From Streptomyces sp. ICBB 8177 (GTDB lineage: Bacteria; Actinomycetota; Actinomycetes; Streptomycetales; Streptomycetaceae): a stretch of 64,000 bases of DNA. This document shows positions 40,048 through 49,309 of this stretch, piece by piece. Where the stretch lies: NCBI RefSeq assembly GCF_003144095.1, contig NZ_NSKH01000023.1, positions 482,964 to 546,963 on the forward strand, given 5' to 3'. Numbering within the stretch: the first letter of the stretch is position 1; each line of letters starts with the position of its first letter. The notes below the pieces were generated by a model. The model saw nothing but the letters and a program-made list of their open reading frames with translations. It was not told where the DNA came from and searched no databases. Made by a program: the position numbers and the translations under genes.

Positions 40048-42429
40048 TCAGGGCGTGTCGATGGGCTGCTCGGTCCAGATCGTCTTGCCGCTCGCCCCGT
40101 AGCGGCTCCCCCAGCGGCTGGTGAGGTTGGCGACCAGGAACAGCCCGCGTCCCCCCTCGTCGGTGGTGCGGGCACGGCGCAGCCGCGGCTGGCTGTTGCT
40201 GGTGTCGCTCACCTCGCAGATCAGGCTCTGGCCGCGGATCAGCCGCAGCCCGACGGCCTCACCTGCGTACCGGATGGCGTTGGTGACCAGCTCGCTGACG
40301 ATCAGTTCGGTGGTGAACGCCAGCTCCGCCAGCCCCCAGTCGTCCAGTTGCCGCAGCACCTCGCGCCGCGCGTCGGCCACCGCCGCCGGATCCGACGGCA
40401 GCCGCCACGCCGCCGTGTCGCCGGGCGGGATCTCCCGGACCCTGGCCAGCAGCAGCGTCACGTCGTCGGCGGGCGCCGGACCCCGGTCCGCGTCCACGAT
40501 CTCCCGGCCGACGTCGTGCAGGTCCCGGTCGGGGCGGCAGACGGCGGCCAGTTGCTTGGCGAGCACGTCCTCGTCGCCCGCGCGGGCGTAGCCGTCCAGC
40601 CGGGTCAGGCCGTCGCTGTGCAGGGCCAGCACGCTGCCGGGCTCCAGCTCCAGTTCCACCGCCTCGAACGGCAGGCCGCCCACGCCCAGCGGCGGCCCCG
40701 GCACCACGTCCACCCGCCGCACCGTGCCGTCGGGGCGCACGACGAGCGGCGCGGGGTGCCCGGCGGCGGCGAACTGGCAGCGCCGGGTGACCGGGTCGTA
40801 CACCCCGTACAGGCAGGTCGCCCCGATCGGCTGCGAGGACGGCGACTCCTCGGCGATCCGCAGCACCACGTCGTCCAGCCGCACCAGCAGGTCGTCCGGC
40901 GGCAGGTCGAGGTCGGCCAGCGTCTGCACGGCGGTGCGCAGCCGGGCCATCGTGGCCGTCGCCTGAAGGCCGTGGCCGACCACGTCGCCGACGACCAGGG
41001 CGATCCGCTGGGAGGAGAGCGGGATCGCGTCGAACCAGTCGCCGCCCACGCTCGCGGTGCCGCTGGCCGGACGGTAGACGCCCGCGGTCTGCGCGGCCGC
41101 GGTGTCGGTCGACCCCTGCGGCAGCAGGCTGCGCTGGAGGTGCACGGAGACCTGGTGCTCCCGGGTGAAGCGGCGGGCGTTGTCCACGCCGAGCGCGGCC
41201 CGGGTGGCGATCTCCCGCAGCAGCCGGGCGTCGGCCGCGGTGAACGGCCTGGTGTCCAGGGTGCGGTGCACCGTCACGTATCCGAGCACCATCCCGCGGG
41301 CGTACAGCGGCGCGCCGAGAGAGGCGCGCATGTCGTCGGGGAGCATCAGGTCCATCAGCAGCGGGTCGTGTCCGAGCAGCCGCTCGGCGTCGCGCCGGGT
41401 GGCCGTCATCACCGAGCGGCCGCACTCCGTGCCCGCCATCTCCGGCCGCTCCGGTATCGGCGGCAGCCACGAGCCGGGCTGGACCATGCCCGGCGGCCAG
41501 GGACCGTGCGCGTGGCGTACCGCGATGCGCCTCATGACGTTCTCCGGGTGGCCGCCCGTGTAGCGGGGCGGCTCGCCGCCGCGCAGCACGTCGTCGGGGA
41601 TCTCCACCGAGGCCATGTCACCGAGCACCGGGACCAGCAGGCCGACCAGTTCCTGGGCGGTACGGGTGATGTCCAGCGAACCGCCGAGCCGTTTGGACGC
41701 CTCGTGGACGATTTCCAGGTGGCGCCAGATCTCGTAGCCGTCGCTGATGTCCACGGTGACGGCCAGCACGCCGGCGGGGTGCGGCGCGGTGCCGAGCCGG
41801 GCGGAGGTGAGCGCGATGATGCGGTCGCGGTCCGGCGAGCCCGCGTCCCGCAGCATCCGGTCGGTGCCGGTGACCGCGGCGCCGGTGGCCAGCACCTCGC
41901 GGACCGTCTCGGCGCCGGTGCCCTGGCCCTCCTCGACCGGCTGCAGGTCGTCGAGCCGCAGCGCGGCGGCCGGCCCGCTCCCGTCGCCGGGCTCGGCGGT
42001 CCGGTTGGCGCCGACCGGCCGCAGGTGACGGTCGTAGACGGCGACGGCCATCCGCTCCTGGTCGAACAGCCCCCGGCCCACCGCCTCGTGCATCGCCCGC
42101 GTCGCCTCGGCGCCCGCCGGGACCCCGAGCACCACCGCACCCTGCGCGCCACCCAGCGGCAGCACGCGCACCGCCAGGTCGAGCCGGTGCCCGGCGCGGT
42201 GGCGCACGGTGCGCACCGGTCCCGGGTACGTGTGCGCCCGGACGCGTTCGGGGGACAGCAGGCCGCGCAGCGAACGGCCCCGGGCCTCACCCGCCGGGTA
42301 GCCCAGCAACCGCTCGGCGCCGCCGGACCAGTCGCGCACCGTGCCCGAGCGGTCCACGACCACCGCGACGACGTCGTCGGCGGCGTGCCCGCCGGGAGGG
42401 AGGCCCGGGGCCTCGGACGGTGCATTCAT
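40048..42429 (-). CDS. PAS-GAF-SpoIIE phosphatase with C-terminal anti-sigma-type kinase domain
   Basis: A 793-residue cytosolic regulator. N-terminal PAS domains (about 15-200), a GAF domain (about 240-420), a PP2C/SpoIIE phosphatase domain (about 440-650: VGGDWFDAIPL, VVGDVVGHGLQATA, LALHSDGLTRLDG) and a HATPase_c domain (about 660-790: FTTELIVSELVTNAIRYAG, TTDEGGRGLFLVANL). Such proteins control anti-sigma/anti-anti-sigma partners in stress and development. The C-terminal part is closely alike to that of the protein at 53787-56576. No membrane segment, unlike the latter. Confidence 0.9.
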   Translation of the reverse strand: MNAPSEAPGLPPGGHAADDVVAVVVDRSGTVRDWSGGAERLLGYPAGEARGRSLRGLLSPERVRAHTYPGPVRTVRHRAGHRLDLAVRVLPLGGAQGAVVLGVPAGAEATRAMHEAVGRGLFDQERMAVAVYDRHLRPVGANRTAEPGDGSGPAAALRLDDLQPVEEGQGTGAETVREVLATGAAVTGTDRMLRDAGSPDRDRIIALTSARLGTAPHPAGVLAVTVDISDGYEIWRHLEIVHEASKRLGGSLDITRTAQELVGLLVPVLGDMASVEIPDDVLRGGEPPRYTGGHPENVMRRIAVRHAHGPWPPGMVQPGSWLPPIPERPEMAGTECGRSVMTATRRDAERLLGHDPLLMDLMLPDDMRASLGAPLYARGMVLGYVTVHRTLDTRPFTAADARLLREIATRAALGVDNARRFTREHQVSVHLQRSLLPQGSTDTAAAQTAGVYRPASGTASVGGDWFDAIPLSSQRIALVVGDVVGHGLQATATMARLRTAVQTLADLDLPPDDLLVRLDDVVLRIAEESPSSQPIGATCLYGVYDPVTRRCQFAAAGHPAPLVVRPDGTVRRVDVVPGPPLGVGGLPFEAVELELEPGSVLALHSDGLTRLDGYARAGDEDVLAKQLAAVCRPDRDLHDVGREIVDADRGPAPADDVTLLLARVREIPPGDTAAWRLPSDPAAVADARREVLRQLDDWGLAELAFTTELIVSELVTNAIRYAGEAVGLRLIRGQSLICEVSDTSNSQPRLRRARTTDEGGRGLFLVANLTSRWGSRYGASGKTIWTEQPIDTP

Positions 42430-42604
42430 GACGCTCCCCTGGACCGGACCGCCGTGCCGGCACGATCGCGCCGGCCCTTCCCAGCATGGCGTCTTCCGGC
42501 GAGGTCCGCCAAAGAGCCCGCAGGGCGCGCGGGGCGGAGGCGTCCGGCAGGAGCCGCGGTGCCGTGGCCGACGGCGGCGCGGAGCGGGCCGTGAAGGACG
42601 GCGC

Positions 42605-42638
42605 CCCGGCCGGTCGCGGAGGAACGCGACCGGCCGGG
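42605..42638 (-). terminator. Hairpin terminator downstream of the PRC/DUF2382 gene
   Basis: CCCGGCCGGTCGCG (42605-42618) and its exact complement (42625-42638) enclose 6 nt. It lies 62 bp beyond the stop of the minus-strand gene and before the next gene. Confidence 0.8.
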
Positions 42639-42699
42639 ACGCCGTGCGCCACGCGGGCGTCCGAGCCGTTCCGCGCGCGGCGGCCCGTGCCGTCGGTGG

Positions 42700-43680
42700 T
42701 CAGCGCAGGCCCGTGCCGCGGCCCGGCTCGGTGCCCCGGTCCTTGCCGGGGAGTTCGGCGTCGATGCGCTCCTTGCGGACCTGGTCGCGCACCGTCTTCT
42801 GCTCGATGTGCTCCTCGGTGGCCAGCCGTACCCGCTCCACCGGCACGGTCTCCTTCTCGACGACGGCGCGCTCCTCGTGCAGCACGATCTCCTGGTCGGC
42901 CTCGCTGAACTGGGTGCCCGACATCGCCTCGCGGCGCCCGGTCTCAGTGATCGGCTCGCGGACCACCCGGACCTCCTCGTGCCGCAGCGGCACGGTCTCC
43001 TGGACCTCCTCGGTCACCACGTAGCGGTGCAACCGGGCGCGGCCCGCCTCGGTGCGCTCGACGTTGACGTGCAGCCGTTCCTCGGAACGGGTCATCGCCC
43101 GCTCCTCGTCGATCCCGCCGGTCGCGCCCCGCTCCGGGACGCCGGCCGTTCGGCCGCGCTCGTCCGCGGTGCCGCCGGACCGCCACTCGCCGGTCGGGGT
43201 GCGGCCGGTCGCGTCGGCGTCCGCGGCGCTCCTGCGCTCGCGTCCGGCACCCATCGCGCCCGCGGCACCGGCCGTTCCGGCGGCGCCTGCCGTGCCCATG
43301 GTGTCCGACGTGCGCGTGGCGTCGGGGCCGCCCACGCCGCCCGCGCGGTGCCTGCCGCCGCCGTCGGACATGCCGTAGTACTCGTACAGTTGGCGTTCCT
43401 CACCCGCGGACAGGTGGCCGCCGTTGTCGATGTCGACCTTGGGCGCGTCCTTGATCCGGCTCTTGTCGAAGGGGACCTCCAAGTGGTCGCCGACCAGATT
43501 GGCGTCCTTGATCGGGACGAACGACTCGCTGGAGCCGAACAGCCCCGTCTTCACGCTCACCCATTCCGGGCGGCCGGTGGCGTCGTCGAGGAACACGTGC
43601 CCGGCGCTGCCTATCTTGCTTCCCTCGCTGTCGTAGACGGGGTGGCCCAGTACCGCGGGGATCTGCTTCTGGGTGATCAT
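42700..43680 (-). CDS. PRC-barrel and DUF2382 (YsnF/AvaK) stress protein
   Basis: A 326-residue protein: an N-terminal PRC-barrel (about 1-80: IPAVLGHPVYDSEGSKIGSAGHVFLDD), a low-complexity Gly/Ala/Thr middle (about 115-200), and a C-terminal DUF2382 domain (about 205-310: RSEERLHVNVER, VPLRHEEVRVVREPI, VVEKETVPVERVRL). Proteins of this layout are common in actinobacteria and are linked to osmotic/general stress. Start ATG at 43680 with AAGGAGG 9 bp upstream. Divergent from the next gene. Confidence 0.87.
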   Translation of the reverse strand: MITQKQIPAVLGHPVYDSEGSKIGSAGHVFLDDATGRPEWVSVKTGLFGSSESFVPIKDANLVGDHLEVPFDKSRIKDAPKVDIDNGGHLSAGEERQLYEYYGMSDGGGRHRAGGVGGPDATRTSDTMGTAGAAGTAGAAGAMGAGRERRSAADADATGRTPTGEWRSGGTADERGRTAGVPERGATGGIDEERAMTRSEERLHVNVERTEAGRARLHRYVVTEEVQETVPLRHEEVRVVREPITETGRREAMSGTQFSEADQEIVLHEERAVVEKETVPVERVRLATEEHIEQKTVRDQVRKERIDAELPGKDRGTEPGRGTGLR

Positions 43681-43755
43681 GCGGTCCTCCTTGTCGTCCG
43701 TCAGGCCGAGGCCCATCACTCTCGTGGGTAGCCGTCCGTAATCACACCAAACAAG

Positions 43756-43765
43756 TCATATATGA
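43756..43765. promoter_or_regulatory. Short palindrome in the A/T-rich divergent promoter region
   Basis: TCATATATGA is a perfect 10-bp palindrome in the 169-bp region between two divergent genes. The region 43,740-43,860 is clearly A/T-richer than the rest of the window. A short site like this can occur by chance in A/T-rich DNA. Confidence 0.35.
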
Positions 43766-43849
43766 TGTTGTTAGTCCTTACGTTCCACAGGTGTTTTGTT
43801 GTGCAGGCATAAGAGAATTAGTGTGTGGTTTAGGACTTTCGAGTGTCAT

Positions 43850-44791
43850 ATGCCCCAACTGGCGTATCCGGGGAACATCTCCTCAGTTGAACAGGCAATG
43901 GAGCCAAGGGAGATGTGGAACCGCAACAACGTTCTGGCGGAGGCTTTCTGTCGCAGCGACGAGCACGTCAGAGACGCCCAGGGGCTGCTCGACGAGGCGC
44001 AGGCGGACCGCGTCCGGCTGCTGGCCGCCTTCTCCATCTCGGTGGGCAGTGACGGTGCCGTCGCGGACATGCTGGGGCTGGCGGAGCGCGAGGTGAGGGT
44101 GGCCCGGCGCACCGTCGGCAAGGACAACGCCCGCGCTGTCGCCGAGGAACTGCTCGCCGGCGCCCCTACGCCGCCCCCGGGGCCCGCCGCCCCGGCCGAC
44201 GCGCCACCACCCCCGCCATCGGCGGCCCAGTCACCGGCCCAGACGCCGGGCGCGGCGTCCGCCACGCCGCCCGGCCCCGCGTCCACCCCGCCCGCCGACT
44301 GGACCGCGCAGGCCCCGGGGGCAGCGGTGCCGGTGCCTGCCGACCCGTTCCCGGTGGACGCGGACCAGGTCGCGCAGGGGGCGGTGTGGACGCCGGTGCT
44401 CGACACCGTGCTGATCAACAGCTGGAACGCGGAAGTGGACCTGGAGACGCTCTCCGCGCAGTTCGGCATGGACCTCACGCACATCGTCAAGCGCGTCCAG
44501 CACCTGTTCGCCCACGGACTGCTTGCGCCGCCGCCGGGGGAGGGCGGCCGGGCGGGGCGTCACCGGCGCTCCGGCGCGGTCCCTGCCGCCGAGCCCGAAC
44601 CGACCTTCCCCGCCGGGACGGGCACCGCGTGGATCTCGTCTGAAGAAACGATGCAGTCGAGGGAGTGGCCCCCCTACCCGCCCCATCCCGCGTCCCCGCA
44701 GGGATGGGACGGCGTCCTGACCGCGTGGGCCGGCGGGGCGCCCGGCGCGTACTCGGGGATCCCGCACCAGGAGCTGTGGCCGCAGGGGTGA
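43850..44791 (+). CDS. Hypothetical protein with HTH-like segment and proline-rich linker
   Basis: A protein of up to 313 residues that I do not recognise. Residues about 45-105 (DEHVRDAQGLLDEAQADRV, then DMLGLAEREVRVARRTVG) look like a helical DNA-binding unit; a Pro/Ala-rich linker (about 120-175) follows, then a second helical unit (about 195-235: LINSWNAEVDLETLSAQFGMDLTHIVKRV) that is also HTH-like, and a Pro/Trp-rich tail. It may be a small regulator. Starts at 43850, 43898 or 43913 are possible; AAGGGAG directly before the last is too close for an ideal site. A hairpin follows the stop. Confidence 0.55.
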   Translation: MPQLAYPGNISSVEQAMEPREMWNRNNVLAEAFCRSDEHVRDAQGLLDEAQADRVRLLAAFSISVGSDGAVADMLGLAEREVRVARRTVGKDNARAVAEELLAGAPTPPPGPAAPADAPPPPPSAAQSPAQTPGAASATPPGPASTPPADWTAQAPGAAVPVPADPFPVDADQVAQGAVWTPVLDTVLINSWNAEVDLETLSAQFGMDLTHIVKRVQHLFAHGLLAPPPGEGGRAGRHRRSGAVPAAEPEPTFPAGTGTAWISSEETMQSREWPPYPPHPASPQGWDGVLTAWAGGAPGAYSGIPHQELWPQG

Positions 44792-44810
44792 CTCCCGCCG
44801 CGCGGTGGCC

Positions 44811-44845
44811 GTGGACGCCGGAGCCCTGCGGCTTTCGGCGTCCAC
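44811..44845 (+). terminator. Hairpin terminator after the hypothetical gene
   Basis: GTGGACGCCG (44811-44820) and CGGCGTCCAC (44836-44845) pair; the loop contains a further AGCC/GGCT pairing. It starts 20 bp after the stop codon. Confidence 0.7.
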
Positions 44846-45259
44846 CCTCCCGGGGGCGCCCGCGCACGCATGTTCCGGCAGGTGAGGGCGGGGGGTGGCC
44901 GCACCCCGGGGCAGGGGGGAGGCGTTAGCAGGACGTGGTGGACGAGGAACGGTGCGAGGGGGCCGCGGTGGCGCCGCCTCTCGTGACGGGGACGGTGCGG
45001 GGGCCGGGGACGCGCGCGTGGGCCGTCTCGCGGGCGGGGATCGCGGAACCGGCCGGGTCCTTCCCGCCGTCGTGCGCGCCGGACGGCGGCGGCGAGCCGT
45101 CGGACCGCGCCGCCCACCCGGGCACCACCGTTCGGGAATCCGATCGCGTCACGCCGCGGTGAGGGGGACGCGCCCACGCGGTCGGCGGGGGACCCGGGCA
45201 GAATCGGCGGACAGTGGTTCGAAGGCGAAGGTTCGAACGCGGTCCGAAGGAGAACGCCG
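44846..45259. other. Intergenic region, no gene seen
   Basis: About 410 bp between the terminator and the TetR-family start. Very G-rich; no recognisable product in any frame. The TetR promoter is expected near the right end. Confidence 0.45.
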
Positions 45260-45910
45260 GTGCCCGAAGTCGCCAACCAGCCCCGGCGCCGTTACGCGGG
45301 CAAGTCGGCCGCCGAACGGCGCGCGGAACGGCGGGAACGGCTGCTGGAGGCAGGGCTCCAGCTGTTCGGCGGCGGCCCCGGCTACCGCGCGGCCTCGGTC
45401 AGCGCGTTGTGCGAGACCGCCGGGCTGTCGACCCGGCAGTTCTACCAGGAGTTCCACAACCTCGAAGAGGTCCTGGCGGTCCTGCACGGCCGGGTCAACG
45501 ACCTCGCCGAGCAGGCCGCCGTCGAAGCGCTCACCCGCACCGCGGGCCAGGACATCGAACGCCGGGCGACCGCCGCGTTCCGCGCGTACGCGGCCTCGGT
45601 CACCGCCGACCCGCGCCGGGTGCGGCTCGCGTTCGTCGAAGTGGTCGGCGTCAGCCCGCAGATGGAGCGCCGCAGGCTGGAGCGCAGGACCCGCTGGGCG
45701 GAGCTCATCCACGCCGAACTGATGGCGGTCAGCGGCGGGGGCGAGGCGGCCTCGCGCGCCTACCGGGTGGCCACCACCGCCTTCGTCGGCGCGGTCAACG
45801 GCCTGGTGCACGACTGGTCCGCCGGGTACGTGGACGCCACGCTGGACGAGATGGCCGCGGCGCTGGTGAACATGCTCGTCAACATCCCGCGCGAGCCGCC
45901 GTCGCGGTGA
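45260..45910 (+). CDS. TetR-family transcriptional regulator
   Basis: A 216-residue TetR protein. The N-terminal HTH (about 15-65) reads RRERLLEAGLQLFGGGPGYRAASVSALCETAGLSTRQFYQEFHNLEEVL, of which TAGLSTRQFYQEF is the recognition helix. The C-terminal part is all-helical with no readable ligand clue. GTG at 45260 follows GAAGGAGAA. It is followed 47 bp later by a small gene on the same strand; an MHS transporter gene lies further on and could be a target (inference). Confidence 0.9.
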   Translation: MPEVANQPRRRYAGKSAAERRAERRERLLEAGLQLFGGGPGYRAASVSALCETAGLSTRQFYQEFHNLEEVLAVLHGRVNDLAEQAAVEALTRTAGQDIERRATAAFRAYAASVTADPRRVRLAFVEVVGVSPQMERRRLERRTRWAELIHAELMAVSGGGEAASRAYRVATTAFVGAVNGLVHDWSAGYVDATLDEMAAALVNMLVNIPREPPSR

Positions 45911-45956
45911 CACGCCGCCGGACTGACCCGGCGGCCGACTGGGCAGGAGAGCAGAC

Positions 45957-46361
45957 GTGACGGAACAGGGACTGGGACGCGACCCGATACAGGCACCCGA
46001 GGACGAGTCGACCGGGCTGGACGCGCTGACCGACGACGAACTCCGTACCCACGTGCGCATCATGCTGGAGGGCCACGGCCACCGGGGCCCGCGCGACTGG
46101 CCGCTGGACGGCCTGGAGGACGACGTCTACCGGGAGATCGAGCGCCGCTCGCCGGCCCTCGCCGAGCTGCGGACACGCCAGGACGAGCTGCTGCAGGCCG
46201 ACCTGCGCCGCCGGCTGCGCGAGGACCCGACCACCCCCGACGTCGACGCCTACGTGGACAGCGGTCTGCCCTGGGCCGACCGCGACGCGGAACGGGACTA
46301 CGACGAGGCGCGCGAGGAGTGGCGGCGGCTGATGACGGCCTGGGTGAACGGCAGCGTCTGA
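45957..46361 (+). CDS. Small acidic hypothetical protein
   Basis: A 134-residue, strongly charged and soluble protein that I do not recognise. It contains LTDDELRTHVRIMLEGHGHRG, LEDDVYREIERRSP and RDYDEAREEWRRLMTAW, giving mainly helical prediction by eye. No membrane segment, Cys cluster or catalytic motif. GTG start with AGGAGA 9 bp upstream, 46 bp downstream of the TetR gene, so the two may share a transcript. Confidence 0.6.
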   Translation: MTEQGLGRDPIQAPEDESTGLDALTDDELRTHVRIMLEGHGHRGPRDWPLDGLEDDVYREIERRSPALAELRTRQDELLQADLRRRLREDPTTPDVDAYVDSGLPWADRDAERDYDEAREEWRRLMTAWVNGSV

Positions 46362-46471
46362 AGGGGGCACCGGTCCGGCGGCACGCCAGCGGATGAGCGG
46401 AACGATCGCCTCCGCCGAGGGGATGATGGACGGGCGCTCCCGCTCCCCACCCCAGCCGTCGACGGGATGAC

Positions 46472-48070
46472 ATGAGCACTGGCCCGACACCGCCACCGCG
46501 CAGGCCCACCACCGGCCACGGCGGCCACCCGGCGACCGACCGCATGCTGCGCATCCTGCTGCGCCGCCGCAAGCGGTCGCTCAGCCTGGAGGACGTCACG
46601 GTCACCGACCGGCCGGCGGTGCGCCGCGCCATCTCGGCCGCCGCCATGGGCAACACCATGGAGTGGTTCGACTTCGGCGTCTACGCCTACGTCGCCACCA
46701 CCCTCGGCAAGGTCTTCTTCCCGTCCAGTTCGCCCGGCGCCCAGGTGGTCTCCACCTTCGCCACCTTCGCCGCGGCCTTCCTGGTGCGTCCGCTGGGCGG
46801 GCTGGTGTTCGGCCCGCTGGGCGACCGCATCGGACGGCAGCGGGTGCTGGCCGCCACGATGATCATGATGGCGGTCTCCACCTTCGCGGTCGGCTTCCTG
46901 CCCTCCTACGCCTCGATCGGCTTCGCGGCGCCCGTCCTGCTGCTGGTGTGCCGCCTGGTGCAGGGCTTCTCCACCGGCGGCGAGTACGCGGGCGCCACCA
47001 CGTACATCGCGGAGTACGCCCCGGACACCCGGCGCGGCTTCCTCGGCAGCTGGCTGGACTTCGGCACCTTCATCGGCTATTCGCTCGGCTCCGGCCTGGT
47101 CACCGGCCTGACGGCGGCGCTCGGCACCGACGGGATGACGCACTACGGCTGGCGCATCCCGTTCTTCGTGGCGGGCCCGATCGGCATCGTCGGGCTCTAC
47201 CTGCGGCTGCGGCTGGAGGAGACCCCCGCGTTCCAGCGGGAGGCCGAGCAGGCGCACGCCGAGGCCGAGGCGCTGCGCTCCCAGGAGGGCGGCACCGACC
47301 CGGTCGAGGAGGCGCGGCAGTCCGGCCGCGGGCGCCTGAAGGAGATCTTCACCGAGCACTGGCGGGCCGTGCTGATCTGCATGGGACTGGTGCTGCTCTA
47401 CAACGTCACCAACTACATGGTGACGTCCTACCTGCCGACCTACATGACCTCCACCCTCGGCCAGGGCGACACCACGGCCCAACTGCTCGTGCTGGGCACC
47501 ATGGTCGTGGTGGCGCTGACCATCACCACGGTCGGGCGCTCCTCCGACCGCTGGGGCCGCAGGCCGGTCTTCCTGTTCGGCAGCGCCGCGCTGATCGCGC
47601 TGTCCGTGCCCTCGTTCGCGCTGATCCGGCTGAACGGCATCCTCTACCCGGCGATCGGCTGCCTGATCCTGGGCCTGCTGCTGGTCTGCTTCGCGGGCAC
47701 CTCGGCCGCGACCCTGCCCGCGCTCTTCCCGACCCGCATCCGCTACGGCGCCCTGTCGATCTCCTTCAACGTCTCCGTCTCGCTCTTCGGCGGCACCACC
47801 CCGCTGGTCGCCTCCGCACTGGTGGACGCCACCGGCGACCGGATGGTCCCGGCGTACTACCTGATGGGCGCCGGAGCGGTGGGCCTGGTCTCGGCGGTGC
47901 TGCTGCACGAGACCGCGGGCAAGCCGCTGATGGGATCCGGGCCGATGGTGGAGACCCCCGAGCAGGCCCACAGGCTGGTCGCCCGCAGCCGGGTGGCCGC
48001 GGGGCGCCGGGCCCGCGACGTGTGGATCCGGGTCCGCCATCCGCGCGCCCGCGACCACTCCGGGCGCTGA
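46472..48070 (+). CDS. MHS-family MFS transporter (ProP/ShiA-like)
   Basis: A 532-residue major facilitator of the metabolite:H+ symporter group with about 12 membrane segments. Characteristic stretches are MGNTMEWFDFGVYAYVATTLGKVFFP near residue 50, the loop 2-3 motif GPLGDRIGRQRVLA, GFSTGGEYAGATTYIAEY and GRSSDRWGRRPVFLFG in the second half. An acidic segment (about 250-285) separates the halves. ProP and KgtP relatives import osmolytes or organic acids; substrate not readable. Confidence 0.88.
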   Translation: MSTGPTPPPRRPTTGHGGHPATDRMLRILLRRRKRSLSLEDVTVTDRPAVRRAISAAAMGNTMEWFDFGVYAYVATTLGKVFFPSSSPGAQVVSTFATFAAAFLVRPLGGLVFGPLGDRIGRQRVLAATMIMMAVSTFAVGFLPSYASIGFAAPVLLLVCRLVQGFSTGGEYAGATTYIAEYAPDTRRGFLGSWLDFGTFIGYSLGSGLVTGLTAALGTDGMTHYGWRIPFFVAGPIGIVGLYLRLRLEETPAFQREAEQAHAEAEALRSQEGGTDPVEEARQSGRGRLKEIFTEHWRAVLICMGLVLLYNVTNYMVTSYLPTYMTSTLGQGDTTAQLLVLGTMVVVALTITTVGRSSDRWGRRPVFLFGSAALIALSVPSFALIRLNGILYPAIGCLILGLLLVCFAGTSAATLPALFPTRIRYGALSISFNVSVSLFGGTTPLVASALVDATGDRMVPAYYLMGAGAVGLVSAVLLHETAGKPLMGSGPMVETPEQAHRLVARSRVAAGRRARDVWIRVRHPRARDHSGR

Positions 48071-48363
48071 GGCGCCCTACGCCCACCGCCGTACCCGCGC
48101 CGTCGTACGGGACAGGCGGCCGGGATCGCCCGCGCCGGAGGGTCGGCGCGGACCGCGCCCGAGGTCGTACCGTGACCGCGCCCGTCCGCGCGATGCCTCG
48201 GCGCATATGCCCGGGCAAAAGGCCAAGAGCATAGCCATCCACGCGGCCCCGCACCGGGAAACCGGCGAACCGCCGCCGGGCGGTGGCACGTTGCGTAACC
48301 TCTTCGTCACTCGGCACCACCGGGTCCGGCCCGGTCAGGTGTGCCACGCACGGAGGGAGACGT

Positions 48364-48765
48364 GTGCCCGGAATCGACGAGTGCCTGCTGGAGGCGATGC
48401 TGCTGCCGGGGGCGCGCGGTGCCGCGCTGGTGGACTGGGTCAGCGGCCTGCCCATCGGCACGGTGGGGGAGTCGCCGGGCGGTGACCACGAGATCACCGC
48501 GGTCGAGACGGCGGAACTCGCCCGGCTGGCCGGCGAACACCACGTCTTCACCGCTCCGGCCGGGCCGGGCGCGGCCGCGGACGCCGACATCGCGGTGGAG
48601 GACGTGGTGGTCACCACCACCAACGGCTACCACCTGCTGCGGTTCGTCGACTCGCCACTGGACACCTGCGTCGTGGCCTACCTGTGGCTGGACCGCGACG
48701 AGGGCAACCTCGCGCTGGCCCGCATCCGCCTGCGGTCGCTGGCCGAACGGCTGGTGCTGGTATGA
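48364..48765 (+). CDS. Roadblock/LC7-like small protein 1
   Basis: A 133-residue protein whose start, IDECLLEAMLLPGARGAALVDWVSGLPIGTVGE, parallels that of the protein at 49310, so the two are paralogues. The rest (VVVTTTNGYHLLRFVD, LDRDEGNLALARIRLRSL) fits the roadblock/LC7 fold found with small GTPase systems (conservons) in Streptomyces. The GTG at 48364 follows GGAGGGAGA. It overlaps the next gene by an ATGA. No GTPase or kinase gene is adjacent. Confidence 0.65.
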   Translation: MPGIDECLLEAMLLPGARGAALVDWVSGLPIGTVGESPGGDHEITAVETAELARLAGEHHVFTAPAGPGAAADADIAVEDVVVTTTNGYHLLRFVDSPLDTCVVAYLWLDRDEGNLALARIRLRSLAERLVLV

Positions 48766-49217
48766 GACGCGTGCTGCGTCCCCGTCCGGAACGCGGGCTG
48801 CCGGTGGTGGAGGCGGCGCTGGGGGAGGAACTGCGCAGGCTGCGGGCCCGGGTCCCGTCGCTGACCGGGTCCGTGGTGGCCGCCCGCGACGGCCTGGTGC
48901 TGGCCCGTGACCTCGCCACCGGTGACGCCGACGCGGCGGCGGCGCTGACCGCCGCGGCCATGGGCGTCGCGGTCCGGATGTCCGACGACGCGGGCCACGG
49001 CGCCCTGCGCGAACTGCTGGTGCGCGGCGAGAACGGCTACGTCGCCTGCTACCTGGCGGGCTCGGCGGCCGTGCTGACGGTGCTGGCGCAGGCCCGCATC
49101 AACGTCGGACGGCTGCACCTGGAGTCGCGCGTGGCGAGCGGCCGCATCGGCCGGCTGGTCGACGCCGCCCTGCGGGAGCCCCCGGCCTCCCTTCAACTCC
49201 CTTACCGGCAGTGGTAG
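48762..49217 (+). CDS. Roadblock/LC7-like small protein 2
   Basis: A 151-residue protein: LGEELRRLRARVPSLTGSVVAARDGLVLARDL at 20-50 is the usual roadblock beginning, followed by ALTAAAMGVAVRMSDDAG and LVRGENGYVACYLAGSAAVLTVLA. Such domains regulate small GTPases. It overlaps its upstream neighbour by ATGA and is therefore translationally coupled. It is more like conservon CvnB proteins than its two neighbours are. Confidence 0.7.
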   Translation: MRRVLRPRPERGLPVVEAALGEELRRLRARVPSLTGSVVAARDGLVLARDLATGDADAAAALTAAAMGVAVRMSDDAGHGALRELLVRGENGYVACYLAGSAAVLTVLAQARINVGRLHLESRVASGRIGRLVDAALREPPASLQLPYRQW

Positions 49218-49309
49218 TCGGCATATCCGGCGACACCACTCACCCATTTCCCACCCGACACATCGCACCGCCAACGCCACGCGGCGATGACGCGTGCCAG
49301 AAAGGACCC

